Origin: JBCCXL01 sp039191605
GTDB taxonomy: Bacteria > Acidobacteriota > Thermoanaerobaculia > Multivoradales > JAHZIX01
Length of the DNA stretch: 64,000 nt
Assembly: GCA_039191605.1 (NCBI GenBank)
Contig: JBCCXL010000009.1
Location: forward strand, 186,001-250,000
Direction: 5' to 3'
Shown here: positions 34,696 to 44,000 of the stretch, piece by piece
How the letters are laid out: the number at the start of each line of letters is the position of its first letter
How positions within the stretch are numbered: position 1 is the stretch's first letter
The notes under the pieces: model-generated
What the model was told of the DNA's origin: nothing
Database searches by the model: none
What the model saw: the letters and a program-made list of their open reading frames with translations, nothing else
Program-made: the position numbers and the translations under genes

Positions 34696-34842
34696 CTACC
34701 GGAAGTCTTCGAACTCTCGAGTGGCGGCCTCCTCAAGGATCAGCCGCACTTCGCTTTCGAGCGATCGGTGGTGCTGAGCCGCTCGCTGCCTTAGCCGGTC
34801 GACTAGAGAGTCTTCCAGGTTCCTGATGAGTATTTCGGGCAT
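34696..34842 (-). CDS. FitA-like ribbon-helix-helix antitoxin (orphan)
   Basis: 48 residues from ATG 34842, with GAGGGAAGGG just upstream; the frame is open further but without coding character. M-P-E-I-L-I-R-N-L-E-D is the RHH beta strand, then V-D-R-L-R-Q-R-A-A-Q-H-H-R-S-L-E-S-E-V-R forms the two helices, as in FitA/VapB-type antitoxins. The full family is about 75-85 residues, so this is short. The expected PIN toxin should follow downstream on the minus strand, but only a 29-codon frame at 34526-34615 with a PIN-like start (M-I-L-V-D) is seen. Confidence 0.65.
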   Translation of the reverse strand: MPEILIRNLEDSLVDRLRQRAAQHHRSLESEVRLILEEAATREFEDFR

Positions 34843-35186
34843 CCCTTCCCTCTTCCTGACAATCGGGTACCAAGGCTCGAAAGGTCTGCCGATATGAAGA
34901 CTGATGAGTCGATCGGGCAAGTCGCGTGGACGGGTCGTTTGGCAGAAGGACAATCCTGCGTAGTCAAGGCACCGTGCGGGACCACCCGGTGGACCCTCCC
35001 GTTTCAAATCCATCGACGAAAAGCCCCGTCATCTACAGTCTCTGGGCCACCGAGCAAGTGCCGCTGCCGTCCTTCGTCCAGGAGTGCCAGACGGCCATCA
35101 GCTGACCGTCGTCACTGCCGGCGATGGCGGGAAAGACCTGAGGGTTTGACTTGATTTCGCAATGCGTCGATCACGGTGAGTGCTGA
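34843..35186. other. non-coding region, possible gene debris
   Basis: No gene supported. It lies between the orphan antitoxin and the ornithine-cyclodeaminase remnant and may hold further decayed sequence. Confidence 0.4.
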
Positions 35187-35378
35187 GCTGCGGTGCAGGA
35201 TGGTCAGATCACGGAAGACTCGATCCTTGAGCCGGGGAGCGTCATCAAACACCCCGAGAAGGGCCGCACCGACCGTGATCAAATTACGGTCGCGGGTCTC
35301 ACCGGGGTTGCGGTACAAGATATCCAGATTGCCAAGATGGTGGCCCTGGCATACCAGAGAAAAAACGAGACGGAATAG
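35187..35378 (+). pseudogene. ornithine cyclodeaminase/mu-crystallin family remnant (C-terminal end)
   Basis: About 64 codons, opened by a stop at 35184 and ending 5 bp before the next start. Q-I-T-E-D-S-I-L-E-P-G-S-V-I ... G-R-T-D-R-D-Q-I-T-V-A-G-L-T-G-V-A-V-Q-D-I matches the C-terminal end of the ornithine cyclodeaminase family (typical pattern G-R-T-x-x-x-x-I-T-x-F-x-S-x-G-x-A-x-x-D). The NAD-binding core (about 250 residues) is absent upstream. Its tight spacing with the aminotransferase suggests the two were once an operon. Confidence 0.65.
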
Positions 35379-35383
35379 AACAA

Positions 35384-36520
35384 ATGACCAAGCTACCTGA
35401 CTTCAAGCTCGAGACACATTTTTCGAAATGGGAGTTCAAGGCGAAATACCACATGACGGCGTCTGATGCCGAAAGCATGTCGCTGCCCGATTTGCTGAAG
35501 ATGGCGACGCCCGAGGAGCGTGAAGACTTCGAGAACATGTGGCTTGGCTATAGCGAAACCTTTGGTGCGCCGGAACTGCGAGAGACGATCTCCACGCTGT
35601 TCACGGATCGGAAGGCCGACGACGTTCTCTGCTTCGCGGGCGCCAGCGAGGGCATTTTTGCGGCCAATACCGTGATCCTCGACCAGGACAGCCACGCCAT
35701 CGTCGTGACGCCCAATTATCAATCCCACGAAACCCTGCCTCTAGCGATCTGCGAAGCGACAGGCGTGCCGCTAGATGGCGACGACGGGTGGTCCCTGGAT
35801 ATCGATAGGGTCGCCGGGGCGATTCAGCCAAATACCAGACTGGTTACGATCAACTTCCCCCACAATCCGACCGGTGCGATCCTGCCGCTGGATCGCTACA
35901 TGGCCCTGATTGGATTATGCCGAAAGCACGGCATCTACATTCTGCACGACGAGATCTTCAATGGGCTGGGTCCAACCGGAACCCAGCACTTACCCCTGGT
36001 CGCCGATGTCTATGAGCGCGGGCTGTCGCTGAACGTCACGTCAAAAGCCTATGGCCTGCCGGGGCTCAGGATCGGCTGGATCGCCTGTGCCGATAGCGAC
36101 CTGATTTCGAAAATGGAGCGCATGAAGCACTACCTCTCGATCTGCAACTCCGGACCGAGCGAAAAGCTAGCCAATATTGCGCTGCGCAACCACGACAGAC
36201 TGCTCGCGCGCAACTGCTCCATCGTCGATGAAAACCTGCCGAAGTGGGATCGCTTTTTCAGCCGCTACCCGGACCGATTCGATTGGCAACATCCCGATGG
36301 CTCCTGCACGGCCTTCCCGAGATACCGCGGACCCGAGGGGGTAGAGCAGTTTTGCCGCTCCCTGGTCGAAGAGAGCGGTGTGCTGCTCTTGCCGAGCACG
36401 ATCTACAGCTCAGAACTGGGGGCCACGCCGAACGATCGATTCCGGCTCGGCTTCGGGCGTAGAGGGCTGGACGAAGGTATCGCTGTGCTTGACGAGCATA
36501 TGAAGAAGTATGTTTGTTGA
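35384..36520 (+). CDS. PLP-dependent class I/II aminotransferase
   Basis: 378 residues, fold type I. Motifs: N-F-P-H-N-P-T-G-A-I near 165, H-D-E-I-F-N-G near 193 (Asp for the PLP nitrogen), and S-K-A-Y-G-L-P-G-L-R-I-G-W near 225 with the Schiff-base Lys. The N-terminus (W-E-F-K-A-K-Y-H-M-T-A-S-D) is like the subgroup that acts on arginine- or ornithine-type amino acids, but this is tentative. It starts 5 bp after an ornithine-cyclodeaminase remnant, which points to amino acid catabolism or a cyclic amino acid product. Confidence 0.88.
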   Translation: MTKLPDFKLETHFSKWEFKAKYHMTASDAESMSLPDLLKMATPEEREDFENMWLGYSETFGAPELRETISTLFTDRKADDVLCFAGASEGIFAANTVILDQDSHAIVVTPNYQSHETLPLAICEATGVPLDGDDGWSLDIDRVAGAIQPNTRLVTINFPHNPTGAILPLDRYMALIGLCRKHGIYILHDEIFNGLGPTGTQHLPLVADVYERGLSLNVTSKAYGLPGLRIGWIACADSDLISKMERMKHYLSICNSGPSEKLANIALRNHDRLLARNCSIVDENLPKWDRFFSRYPDRFDWQHPDGSCTAFPRYRGPEGVEQFCRSLVEESGVLLLPSTIYSSELGATPNDRFRLGFGRRGLDEGIAVLDEHMKKYVC

Positions 36521-36813
36521 ACGGCAAGTTTTGTAATATCCAGAATCTCAAGGCCTATTGATCAATGACTACGCTCCCTAGGCGGCTCATCCGAGCAGCG
36601 CCTGATCAAGGGAGAGCCCAGGCTCGGCAGTCGGCACGGGACATTTCTTAGCGACGCGAGGTTTTGAGCATCGCGGAGAGTCACTATTAGTCTTCCTACC
36701 GAAAGTATGCTGAAGGCGTGTCGCAGGCCTGGAGACGACATTCCTGGAGCTACAGGATCGTCTTTTCAGACTGCCGATCGATGGACTACGCCGGCTGTGC
36801 TACCGTTCCCTAG
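36521..36813. other. non-coding region
   Basis: No gene, hairpin or repeat was recognised. Confidence 0.4.
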
Positions 36814-37029
36814 ATGACTATCTCGCGCCCTTTGGATACCAGCGCTGATGCAGATCGAGCCCAATTCGAGGCCTATCGGCAGATGACTGGTGTACAGCGA
36901 TTGAAGATCGCCCTCGATATGAGCGAGTTTGTCCGCGAATGTGCCAAGTCACGCATCCACAAGCGGCACCCCGAGCTCAATGAGCAACAGGTCACTCGCG
37001 AGCTCATCCGCGAGATGTACGGCGTCTGA
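36814..37029 (+). CDS. small conserved hypothetical protein
   Basis: 71 residues from ATG 36814. The pattern Y-R-Q-M-T-x-x-x-R-L-K-I-A-L-D-M-S-E-F-V-R-E ... I-H-K-R-H-P-E-L-N-E-Q-Q-V-T-R-E-L-I-R-E-M-Y-G is that of a widespread short family ending in (L/M)-Y-G, often found beside nucleotidyltransferase or PIN genes. Helical, cytoplasmic, function unknown. No partner gene is adjacent. Confidence 0.75.
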   Translation: MTISRPLDTSADADRAQFEAYRQMTGVQRLKIALDMSEFVRECAKSRIHKRHPELNEQQVTRELIREMYGV

Positions 37030-37223
37030 CGAGGGTATCTAGGCTTGCAAACGACGAGGGATCTGTTGGAGCGCCTCATTCTGGAAAAAGACGACCCAAC
37101 CCTGAATCCATCCCACCTACCAGCACGATTAGTCGGTATTCTTGGATCCTGCTCGTACCCTAGCGACTCATCGAGCCGCCGGTGGGATTACACAAAGATT
37201 GATTGCTGCAACAGGAGAGTGGA

Positions 37224-37298
37224 ATGAGGAAGTCGATGATCTTCGTCGTCGCTGCTGTTTTGCCTTTAGACGTTTTTTGGGGGCACGTTGATGAGTAA
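37224..37298 (+). other. signal-peptide frame, probably the 5' end of the next gene
   Basis: ATG 37224, with AGGAG 7 nt upstream, opens a 24-codon frame: M-R-K-S-M-I-F-V-V-A-A-V-L-P-L, a typical export signal. It runs over TTTTTTGGGGG (37274-37284) and stops at 37298, overlapping the next gene in another frame. A one-base change in the homopolymer would fuse them. Confidence 0.55.
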
Positions 37299-37797
37299 GT
37301 ACTCAGTAGGATTCCTGCCAGAAGGTCCCGCAATCACTGAGGCCGACATCTTGAAGGCGCAGAAGATGTGGGGCGACGCGGTCGTCGCCATCGGTAAGGC
37401 GGGCGAGGGCGCCCCTGCCGTGGCTGAAGAAGCCGCCAAAGCTGCCTATGCTTTCGATCTGGGTCCGATCCAGTTCAAGCCGACCCGTGTCTCTGAGGTT
37501 CCGTTCCGTCCAGACCTTGAAGGCACGGTGAGCTATTTCGTGGGCAGCGACATAGAAAAGTACAAGGAAGACAAAGGCTTTGCTCTTGAGCCGTGGGAAA
37601 ATGTTCGCTTTGAAAATGACACCATAAAGATCAAGGGCAACATCGCTATTGCGATGGGCCATTACTACTTCTACCCCACGGGATCCAGCGGCGAGAGCAG
37701 TGGGACCAAGGTCGAGTACACCAAGGGCTATGTGAAGACGCCTGACGGTCGTGTCTTGATCTTCTTGCAGCACTCGTCGGTGCCTTACTCTCCGTAA
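37291..37797 (+). CDS. NTF2-like fold protein (probable SnoaL/ketosteroid-isomerase superfamily)
   Basis: 168 residues from ATG 37291, which lacks a ribosome site. The N-terminal helix (A-D-I-L-K-A-Q-K-M-W-G-D-A-V-V-A-I-G-K-A) is followed by beta strands, among them I-K-G-N-I-A-I-A-M-G-H-Y-Y-F, V-E-Y-T-K-G-Y-V-K-T-P-D-G-R-V-L-I-F-L-Q-H-S-S-V-P-Y, the usual curved-sheet end of NTF2-like proteins. The catalytic role is unknown. The mature domain is probably exported: a signal peptide with a good ribosome site lies directly upstream in another frame. Confidence 0.72.
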   Translation: MSKYSVGFLPEGPAITEADILKAQKMWGDAVVAIGKAGEGAPAVAEEAAKAAYAFDLGPIQFKPTRVSEVPFRPDLEGTVSYFVGSDIEKYKEDKGFALEPWENVRFENDTIKIKGNIAIAMGHYYFYPTGSSGESSGTKVEYTKGYVKTPDGRVLIFLQHSSVPYSP

Positions 37798-38193
37798 GGC
37801 TCTGGTTTGCATCACCCAAGGTGCGATAACGAGTCTTGAAAGACTACTCATGGTGGCCTCCGGTCAACCGGTGACGATTCGAGCATTGTCGGCAAGGAGC
37901 TTGGCGCCCCGCCTCATCCTTGGTGGATGCTTGACTGCGTCATGAGCGACTCGCGGGCCGGTATCGAGTAGGTGCCGGCGCGCTTCTATTTTCGAGGCAC
38001 TTGAGAGGCGCTGAGGAGCTTCGAGTTTCTGGCCCGCTTCCTCTCGCTCATTCTCCTCACTTGGGATTCTCTCCATCTGGGGAAGTTGGGAGGGGCTCGG
38101 TTAGGTCCGTCGGCTCGTGTGCTTCCCGGCTAGGGACAATACGGTCTGAGGCCGTCGGGGCTCTACTGAGATTGCATGGAGCGGGTTATGACC
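37798..38193. other. non-coding region
   Basis: No gene supported on either strand; no repeat or terminator is clear. It lies between the NTF2-like gene and the end of vapC. Confidence 0.45.
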
Positions 38194-38646
38194 CTAAGCA
38201 ACCTCGCGAAAGGGGTTCTCCACCCTCACCCCTTCAACCTCCAGCCCATCGTGAAGGTCCTCCGTCAGCACCCGGGAGCAGCCACCGGCCCGAGCGGCGG
38301 TGAGGATTAGCGCATCCCAGAGAGAGAGCTGATGGCGCTGGGAGAGCTCGATCGCTTCGGTGACGTGGGGACCGTCGAGCTGAACGACGGGGTAGGCGAG
38401 AAGGTGGCGCACGACCTCTAGTGCCTGCGGTGGGGCAAGAGGCCGGGAGAGCTTTCGGGTCGTGACGACATAGAGCTCTTGCAGAACCTGGGTGGAGAGG
38501 ATCGGGTCTCCCCAGATCTCCGAATTGTTCAGAATGCGGCGGGCAGCCGCTTGTTTCGCCGGCTCGTCAGCGTCGAAGAGGTAGACCAAGACGTTGGTGT
38601 CGAGAAAGGTGCGGGCAGACTTGGGAGCAGCCTTTTTCGGACTCAT
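38194..38646 (-). CDS. vapC: PIN-domain toxin of a VapBC pair
   Basis: 150 residues. The PIN domain begins after a basic N-terminal extension: F-L-D-T-N-V-L-V-Y with Asp16, then Q-V-L-Q-E-L (Glu), and near the C-terminus L-S-L-W-D-A-L-I and V-L-T-E-D-L, the four acidic metal-binding positions. PIN toxins are Mg-dependent RNases that block translation when free of antitoxin. Its ATG overlaps the antitoxin stop (ATGA), so the pair is translationally coupled. Confidence 0.93.
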   Translation of the reverse strand: MSPKKAAPKSARTFLDTNVLVYLFDADEPAKQAAARRILNNSEIWGDPILSTQVLQELYVVTTRKLSRPLAPPQALEVVRHLLAYPVVQLDGPHVTEAIELSQRHQLSLWDALILTAARAGGCSRVLTEDLHDGLEVEGVRVENPFREVA

Positions 38647-38888
38647 GCGTCGTCTCCCTCGTAGATCTCCTCTCGAGTCCAGGTGCGGCCGCTGGGGCCG
38701 GAGCCGCTATGACTCTGGTGAGAGAGCTGAAGAATCGCGTCCGCTGCGCTGCGTTGCTCGCTGCGTACACCGGCATATTGCTCTAGGTATTCGCGCAGCA
38801 GGGCATTGAGGGAGGTGCCTTGCTCCAGGGCTCGAATACGGGCTCGGCGCAGGGTGTTGTCGTCGATAGTGATGGTGAGGTTCGTCAT
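38643..38888 (-). CDS. vapB: VapB-type ribbon-helix-helix antitoxin
   Basis: 81 residues. L-T-I-T-I-D-D is the DNA-binding strand, and R-R-A-R-I-R-A-L-E-Q-G-T-S-L-N-A-L-L-R-E-Y-L the two helices. The C-terminal ~30 residues (W-T-R-E-E-I-Y-E) wrap the toxin in family members. It is the first gene of the TA operon. Two TGTAGCACGA operator half-sites lie 65-90 bp upstream. Confidence 0.9.
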   Translation of the reverse strand: MTNLTITIDDNTLRRARIRALEQGTSLNALLREYLEQYAGVRSEQRSAADAILQLSHQSHSGSGPSGRTWTREEIYEGDDA

Positions 38889-38950
38889 GGCCTAAGGGTC
38901 CCGGTGGACAGGATGGAGCTGAGAGTCAGCTCTTCGCCTGAAATTTATTT

Positions 38951-38979
38951 TCGTGTAGCACGAATTTAGTGTAGCACGA
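38951..38979. promoter_or_regulatory. VapB(C) operator: two GTGTAGCACGA boxes
   Basis: TCGTGTAGCACGA (38951-38963) is a palindrome around TAG; AGTGTAGCACGA repeats it at 38968-38979, 16 bp on. They lie in the AT-rich region upstream of vapB and are the likely binding sites for autorepression. Confidence 0.7.
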
Positions 38980-39072
38980 GTATTTGTGATGCGGGTCCGG
39001 GACGACAGAGGGCTCGCTGGGGATATCTGAGATGAATCGGGGTGCATTCAGTGCTCCTAGGTTTTTTTGGGT

Positions 39073-39560
39073 TTATTCCACTCGCCGATCCAGCGCTCGG
39101 TACTGGATCGCCTCCGCTACGTGTCCCGGCTTGATGTCTTCGCTCCCTTCGAGGTCCGCCAGCGTCCTCGCCACTTTCAGGATCCGGTGCAGAGCCCGAG
39201 CGGAGAGCCCGAGGTGATGGAAGGCGCGATCGAGGAGCCCCTGGGCGCTGGAGGACAGGGGGCAGGCCTCCTGTAGCCCCCGGGCGTCGAGGGCGGCGTT
39301 GAAGGGGGTAGGGCAGGTGGAGTCGAAGCGCTCTCGCTGGCGGGCCCGGGCGTTTCGAACCCGAGCTGCGACGGTGGCGGAGCCTTCGCCGCGGGGACCT
39401 CGAAGATCTTCGAGAGTGACGGCGGGAACTTCGACGTGGAGGTCGATGCGGTCCAGGAGAGGGCCGGAGATCCGGGAGCGGTAGCTCTCGATTCGGTGAG
39501 GCGGGCAGACGCAGCGGCCACGGGGATCACCCAGATGCCCACAGGGGCAAGGGTTCGGTG
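39073..39560 (-). pseudogene. comM: comM (YifB, Mg-chelatase-like AAA+ protein), 3' part only
   Basis: The minus-strand frame ends with TAA at 39073 and reads back to about 39560: N-P-C-P-C-G-H-L-G-D ... S-G-P-L-L-D-R-I-D-L-H-V-E-V-P ... ending A-L-D-R-R-V-E. This is the C-terminal ~160 residues of ComM, whose whole length is about 500. Homology stops just before N-P-C-P-C-G, exactly where the recombinase gene begins to overlap. The N-terminal part would lie at higher coordinates but is not found by 64000. ComM is a helicase-like factor of natural transformation and a known insertion site for islands. Confidence 0.85.
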
Positions 39561-41086
39561 CCTTTTTGCGATGCCCCTAGGGAAGCTTGTGAACTACACG
39601 GAGATGCACGCGGCTGGATCGAGTAGGCGAGCTTCATGTGTATAGATGATTCGCGCACCTCAATCCGAATTACCGTGTGGTCAATGATGGTGGCCTTCTC
39701 CTCGAACGACAGCTCGTACCAGCTGTCATAGAGCCTTCCCGCCTCGGTAATGATGTCTTCGGCGGACACGTTCTGCATGCGCATGAAGTCGATCTGTCCA
39801 CGCAACCGAGGAATCTCTTCTTCAAGCTGGGCAAGTCGTTCTTCGAGTGGTCTATGACGCTTACCGAATTGAGCCGATGAGATGTGCTCGTCAAGGTAGA
39901 GCCTGTAGAGCTTCTCCATCTCACGACGTACCTTGGCGTGCTCCTCGCTACAGGCTGTCAGGAGCTCTTCCTTCTCCTCTAATTGAGCATTGACGGAGGA
40001 GAGATGGCTTTCGACGGAATGGGGAGCTAGGAAGAAACCACGCAGCTCATTGCGGTAGATGCGTTCAAGGACATCTTTCTCGACCTTTCGTAGACAGTCT
40101 GCGCACTTGTACTTGCGCATCTTGGTGGGGACGTACATCTTCCTACCGCATTCGCAGTACACCTTCCCTGCGAAGAGGTGTACGACCTTCTTGGCCGGTC
40201 GCTTTCCGGTTCGTTTCCGCTCGTCGAGAATGGCATTGCACTCATCCCAGAGCTGTTCCGAGACGATTGGCTCGACGGGTGTGAATATCCATTCCTCCTT
40301 AGGCTTCAGCACCCAGGCCTTCCCGTCTCCAAGGCTCTTGGTGTAGTTGGCCTTTCGGACACCTTTCGCTGTCGGGCATTGGAGAAGTCGTTTTACGGTG
40401 GCGTAGCTGAAGGGGCGTCCACGGCGTGTGCGATGGCCTGCGTCATTAAGCAGTCGTGCAACGGTTCGTACTCGCTGCTCCTTGAGGAAGAGCTCATACA
40501 TCTGGCGGCGTATTGGTGCTTCGTCGGGATTGATGATGAGCTTCCCATCAACCCACTGATAGCCAAACGGAGCAGCACCACCTGTCGGTTTACCGAGCTT
40601 GGCTCGAATGGGAACGGACGCAGCGACCCGCGCTGCGATCTCCTCGCGCTCCCATTGCGCCATGCCGGCAATCATGGTGTAAAAAAGCCTGCCAGCAGGG
40701 GTTGAGGTGTCTATGGACTCCTGGAGCGAGATGAGGTCGGCGTCGTATTTGTGAAAGTGTTCAGAGAATTCCAAGAGTTCTTTGGTGTTTCGTGCTAACC
40801 GTGCGAGCTTCGAGAAAATCAGCCCATCGATACGACGCTCGGCAACGTCCGAGAGCATCCGCCTTGTCTCAGGATGCTCAGAGACTGCTTTACCGGACAC
40901 CCCTTCAAGGTGGTAAACCGTGACCACCTCCCAATCCTTTACCTCGGCGTACATCCGGGCACGAGCTTCGTGATGCTCGGGGCTCTCCCCCTTCGCTTGG
41001 TCTTCAGTGGACACGCGAATCCATATCCCGACCTTTTTCCTGAGTCGTTGATCGGTACTTGTGTCCGACCCCGCGTGTTCGCTCAT
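39527..41086 (-). CDS. large serine recombinase (integrase of the comM element)
   Basis: 519 residues. The resolvase domain (about 18-165) has catalytic Ser26 in I-R-V-S-T-E-D-Q and the R-L-A-R-N-T-K-E-L segment. The recombinase domain (about 180-300) has G-G-A-A-P-F-G-Y. A zinc ribbon (C-E-C-G-R ... C-A-D-C) and a coiled coil (about 370-450) follow, the standard layout of phage-type serine integrases. The last ~11 residues are read from comM sequence, so the C-terminus changes on excision. The start overlaps the stop of the coupling ATPase gene by 4 bp. Confidence 0.93.
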   Translation of the reverse strand: MSEHAGSDTSTDQRLRKKVGIWIRVSTEDQAKGESPEHHEARARMYAEVKDWEVVTVYHLEGVSGKAVSEHPETRRMLSDVAERRIDGLIFSKLARLARNTKELLEFSEHFHKYDADLISLQESIDTSTPAGRLFYTMIAGMAQWEREEIAARVAASVPIRAKLGKPTGGAAPFGYQWVDGKLIINPDEAPIRRQMYELFLKEQRVRTVARLLNDAGHRTRRGRPFSYATVKRLLQCPTAKGVRKANYTKSLGDGKAWVLKPKEEWIFTPVEPIVSEQLWDECNAILDERKRTGKRPAKKVVHLFAGKVYCECGRKMYVPTKMRKYKCADCLRKVEKDVLERIYRNELRGFFLAPHSVESHLSSVNAQLEEKEELLTACSEEHAKVRREMEKLYRLYLDEHISSAQFGKRHRPLEERLAQLEEEIPRLRGQIDFMRMQNVSAEDIITEAGRLYDSWYELSFEEKATIIDHTVIRIEVRESSIHMKLAYSIQPRASPCSSQASLGASQKGTEPLPLWASG

Positions 41087-44000
41087 GATGCGTCTCCTTT
41101 CAAGGACTGAAGACTTTTCAGCAGAATGTCGGTGATGGCTCGATCCCGTTGTGAGGACTCAGTGGCATCCCCTTCAGCAAAGCTGACCTCAACGGCGTAG
41201 CCACCGACACGCTCTTTTGAAGCTACTCGGTCCAGCGATGAGAGGTACGAGAAGCTCATCTCAGGCGTCAAACAGGAAACCTCTTTCCTATGTCTCTCAG
41301 GTACGTCGGTGTCGACCGCGGCGCGAAGCAGACGCAGGAACTTCTTCCGTGAAGACACCACGAGTACGTGGGTAAAGCCTGCTTCAAAGGCCTGAATGAT
41401 GTTCGCTAGCTCGGTCTTCACCCCAGAGGTGATAGCAATCTCGACCGCAATCGAGCGATCATCTCTATGAAGCCCGACATCGACGATTCCTGCCCCATCA
41501 AGAATGGCTTCCTCTACGACTGCGCTGAAACCTTGTGCTTCACCGAGCTGCTTGATGAGCTCCTGAAGATAGATGTGCTCGGCACCACCCCGACCTGGTG
41601 GTTTAGAAGTGACTTCATCAGGCTGAAGATCTCGCTTTCGAGAGGCAGCGGGAGCTGATTTGGGATCCTCTCGCGGAGGTGGCGTCGAGCGTTGCCGGTG
41701 AGTGCTCTTCTCAAGCGAGGCTGTCTTGTCTCGCTCTTCCTCTTCTCCTGAAGGTGGAGGAGTAGCGGTTACCGTTACTGAGCTTCGACGGCTGCCATAG
41801 AGCGTTCCGCTTCGCTTCCGGATACGAGCTCGTTTCCGCTCCGCCTCAACAGGAGAGACCGAACGAAGCTTCCAGGTATGGAGATTGAAGTCATCGCTTC
41901 GTCTGCCAACACGACAAATGGCCTCGCCAATCTCAAGATTCTCGAGATCATCAGCAGTGAAGAAGGAGAAGCCACGTTCAAGGACCCGTGCATCCTGGTC
42001 TGCTACGCGAAAGCAGATGCGAGTATGTGCGTTGGCAAGAACTGAGCGCTCGACATCCGGCACCTTTGCCCGCAGCTGATAGAGATCCTGATGGGCAACG
42101 ACCAGACCAAGGCCGTACTTGCGTACTCCTGAGAAGAGCGCTGCCATCGAGGGTGTTGCGCATTCATGGAATTCGTCGACATAGAGATAGAAGGGGGTGC
42201 GGCGATCTCGGGCGAGATCCTGCCGTGTGAGCATCACCTGATGCAGTTTTGAGACGATGAGGGAGCCCAAAAGCGCTGCATTATCAGTACCCAAAGCTCC
42301 CTGCGCAAGCTTCACGAGGAGAATCTTCTTCTCCTCAACGAGGCCCCGGAAATCAAGAGGGCGACGTGACTTGGCGACAACATCGCGAATATGCCGAGGT
42401 CGTAAAAAGCTATTGAGCCTCGTCAGGATCGGAAGAGTTGGACGTCCCTTGAGAAATGGGAACTCGTTCCGGAAGTACTCGACGACAAACTCGTCCTCAA
42501 CACTGTCGAGGAACTCCTCTCGCCACCGCGTATCCGAAAGAAAATGACGAAGATTCAGAAGCGTGCCTCCTCGCGATGAGGTAAGAAACGCAAGCACGGC
42601 GTTAGCGAGCACCGTGGTCATCTGATCTCCCCACGAGGTTGCAAGCCTGCGGAACACGCCGGTGAGATCTGATGCGAGCATGTCGCGTTCGGCATCCGTC
42701 CGTGCCTGAAGCACATTCCAGCCGACGACGAAGTCGGGATCTACTGGATCCAAGAGGACAACGTCATCAATACGATCTTCCGGCAGCCTGGAGAGCACAT
42801 CGTCGACGAGGTCACCGTGCGGATCGATGAGCGCAAAGCCCTCCCCCCGGCGGGTATCCTGAAGTGCAAGCTGCACGAGAAGAGTGGACTTGCCCGTTCC
42901 CGTAGCTCCGAGAATGTGCATGTGCTTGCTGCGCATTCCACGGTTAAGGGAGACCTTCTGCGAGCTTCCTCGGTAGGGGTTCTCGCCGAGGACAAGGTCA
43001 TCGGTCTGAGCAAGTACCTTCGGTGCCTGCTTCCCCCGGGCAATGCTTCTCGAGATCTCAGGAAGGGCAAGTGTTGGCGAGGGAGGGTGTACCAGTGCTG
43101 CAAGTTCCTGGAGCGAGAGCAACATCCCTGGTCGATGTGATTGACGAAAGAGCACATCCTCTTCAAGGACACCGTAGTCTTCACTTGCAAGCGGAGCCAG
43201 GGCATTGCGATCTGGTGCAGCAAACTGGGAGAGGCCGGAGGCCAGTCTCCACAAAACCTCCCAGAGATCGTCTTCATCACGTCCCTTTGCTCCAACTCTC
43301 ACAACGACCGCAGCGAGTGGGCTTGCGAGCTTTGCGGCGGCAAGCGATGTGATCTCTGGAGCATCAGCGAAGAACGGTGTTCCCGACGGCGTCGTGACTG
43401 CCTTTCGCGTCTCCCTATTCCAATCGAAGGCACAGGGAGCGAAGAGAATCTGCATGAAACCAAGCATCCCAGGCGGAATCGATGCGAGTTGCGCAACAAG
43501 CGATGTCACCGGGTCTGGATCGAGTGACGAAAAGCTTCGCAGCGGCACCATGAACTCGCGAAGCAATCCAAATTCACGAACTGCGTAGAGACTGCCGTCG
43601 GTTGCCCTCCAGACATCCATGAGGGACTTCGAGGCAGGGGTCACCACAGCATCAGGTACATAGGCTTCAAGCGTCCGCTGCAAGAGAGAGGCATCGGCAG
43701 TGCGGGCAGCGAGTCGAAAGGACACGCTGCGGTCGGCTCCGACGATTTCCCAGGCAGCAGGAGCCGACAAACCCGCGATGCTCTGCAGCCATGCCTCGAT
43801 ACGCTCAAGGCTCAACCGTGCCTGCTGCGGCAGCGTCACCGTGAACTCAGTGAGTTCTCGAGAATATGCAGCCGGGACGACTGCTGGCTCAACGTCTACC
43901 GGAGTTTCTCTTTGCAGCTGCTGCTGTTCGGACTGTGGGTGGAATACGGCTTTGACGAGGCCACTCCAAAACGTCTCTCGCCGGCCATCATCGATGACCG

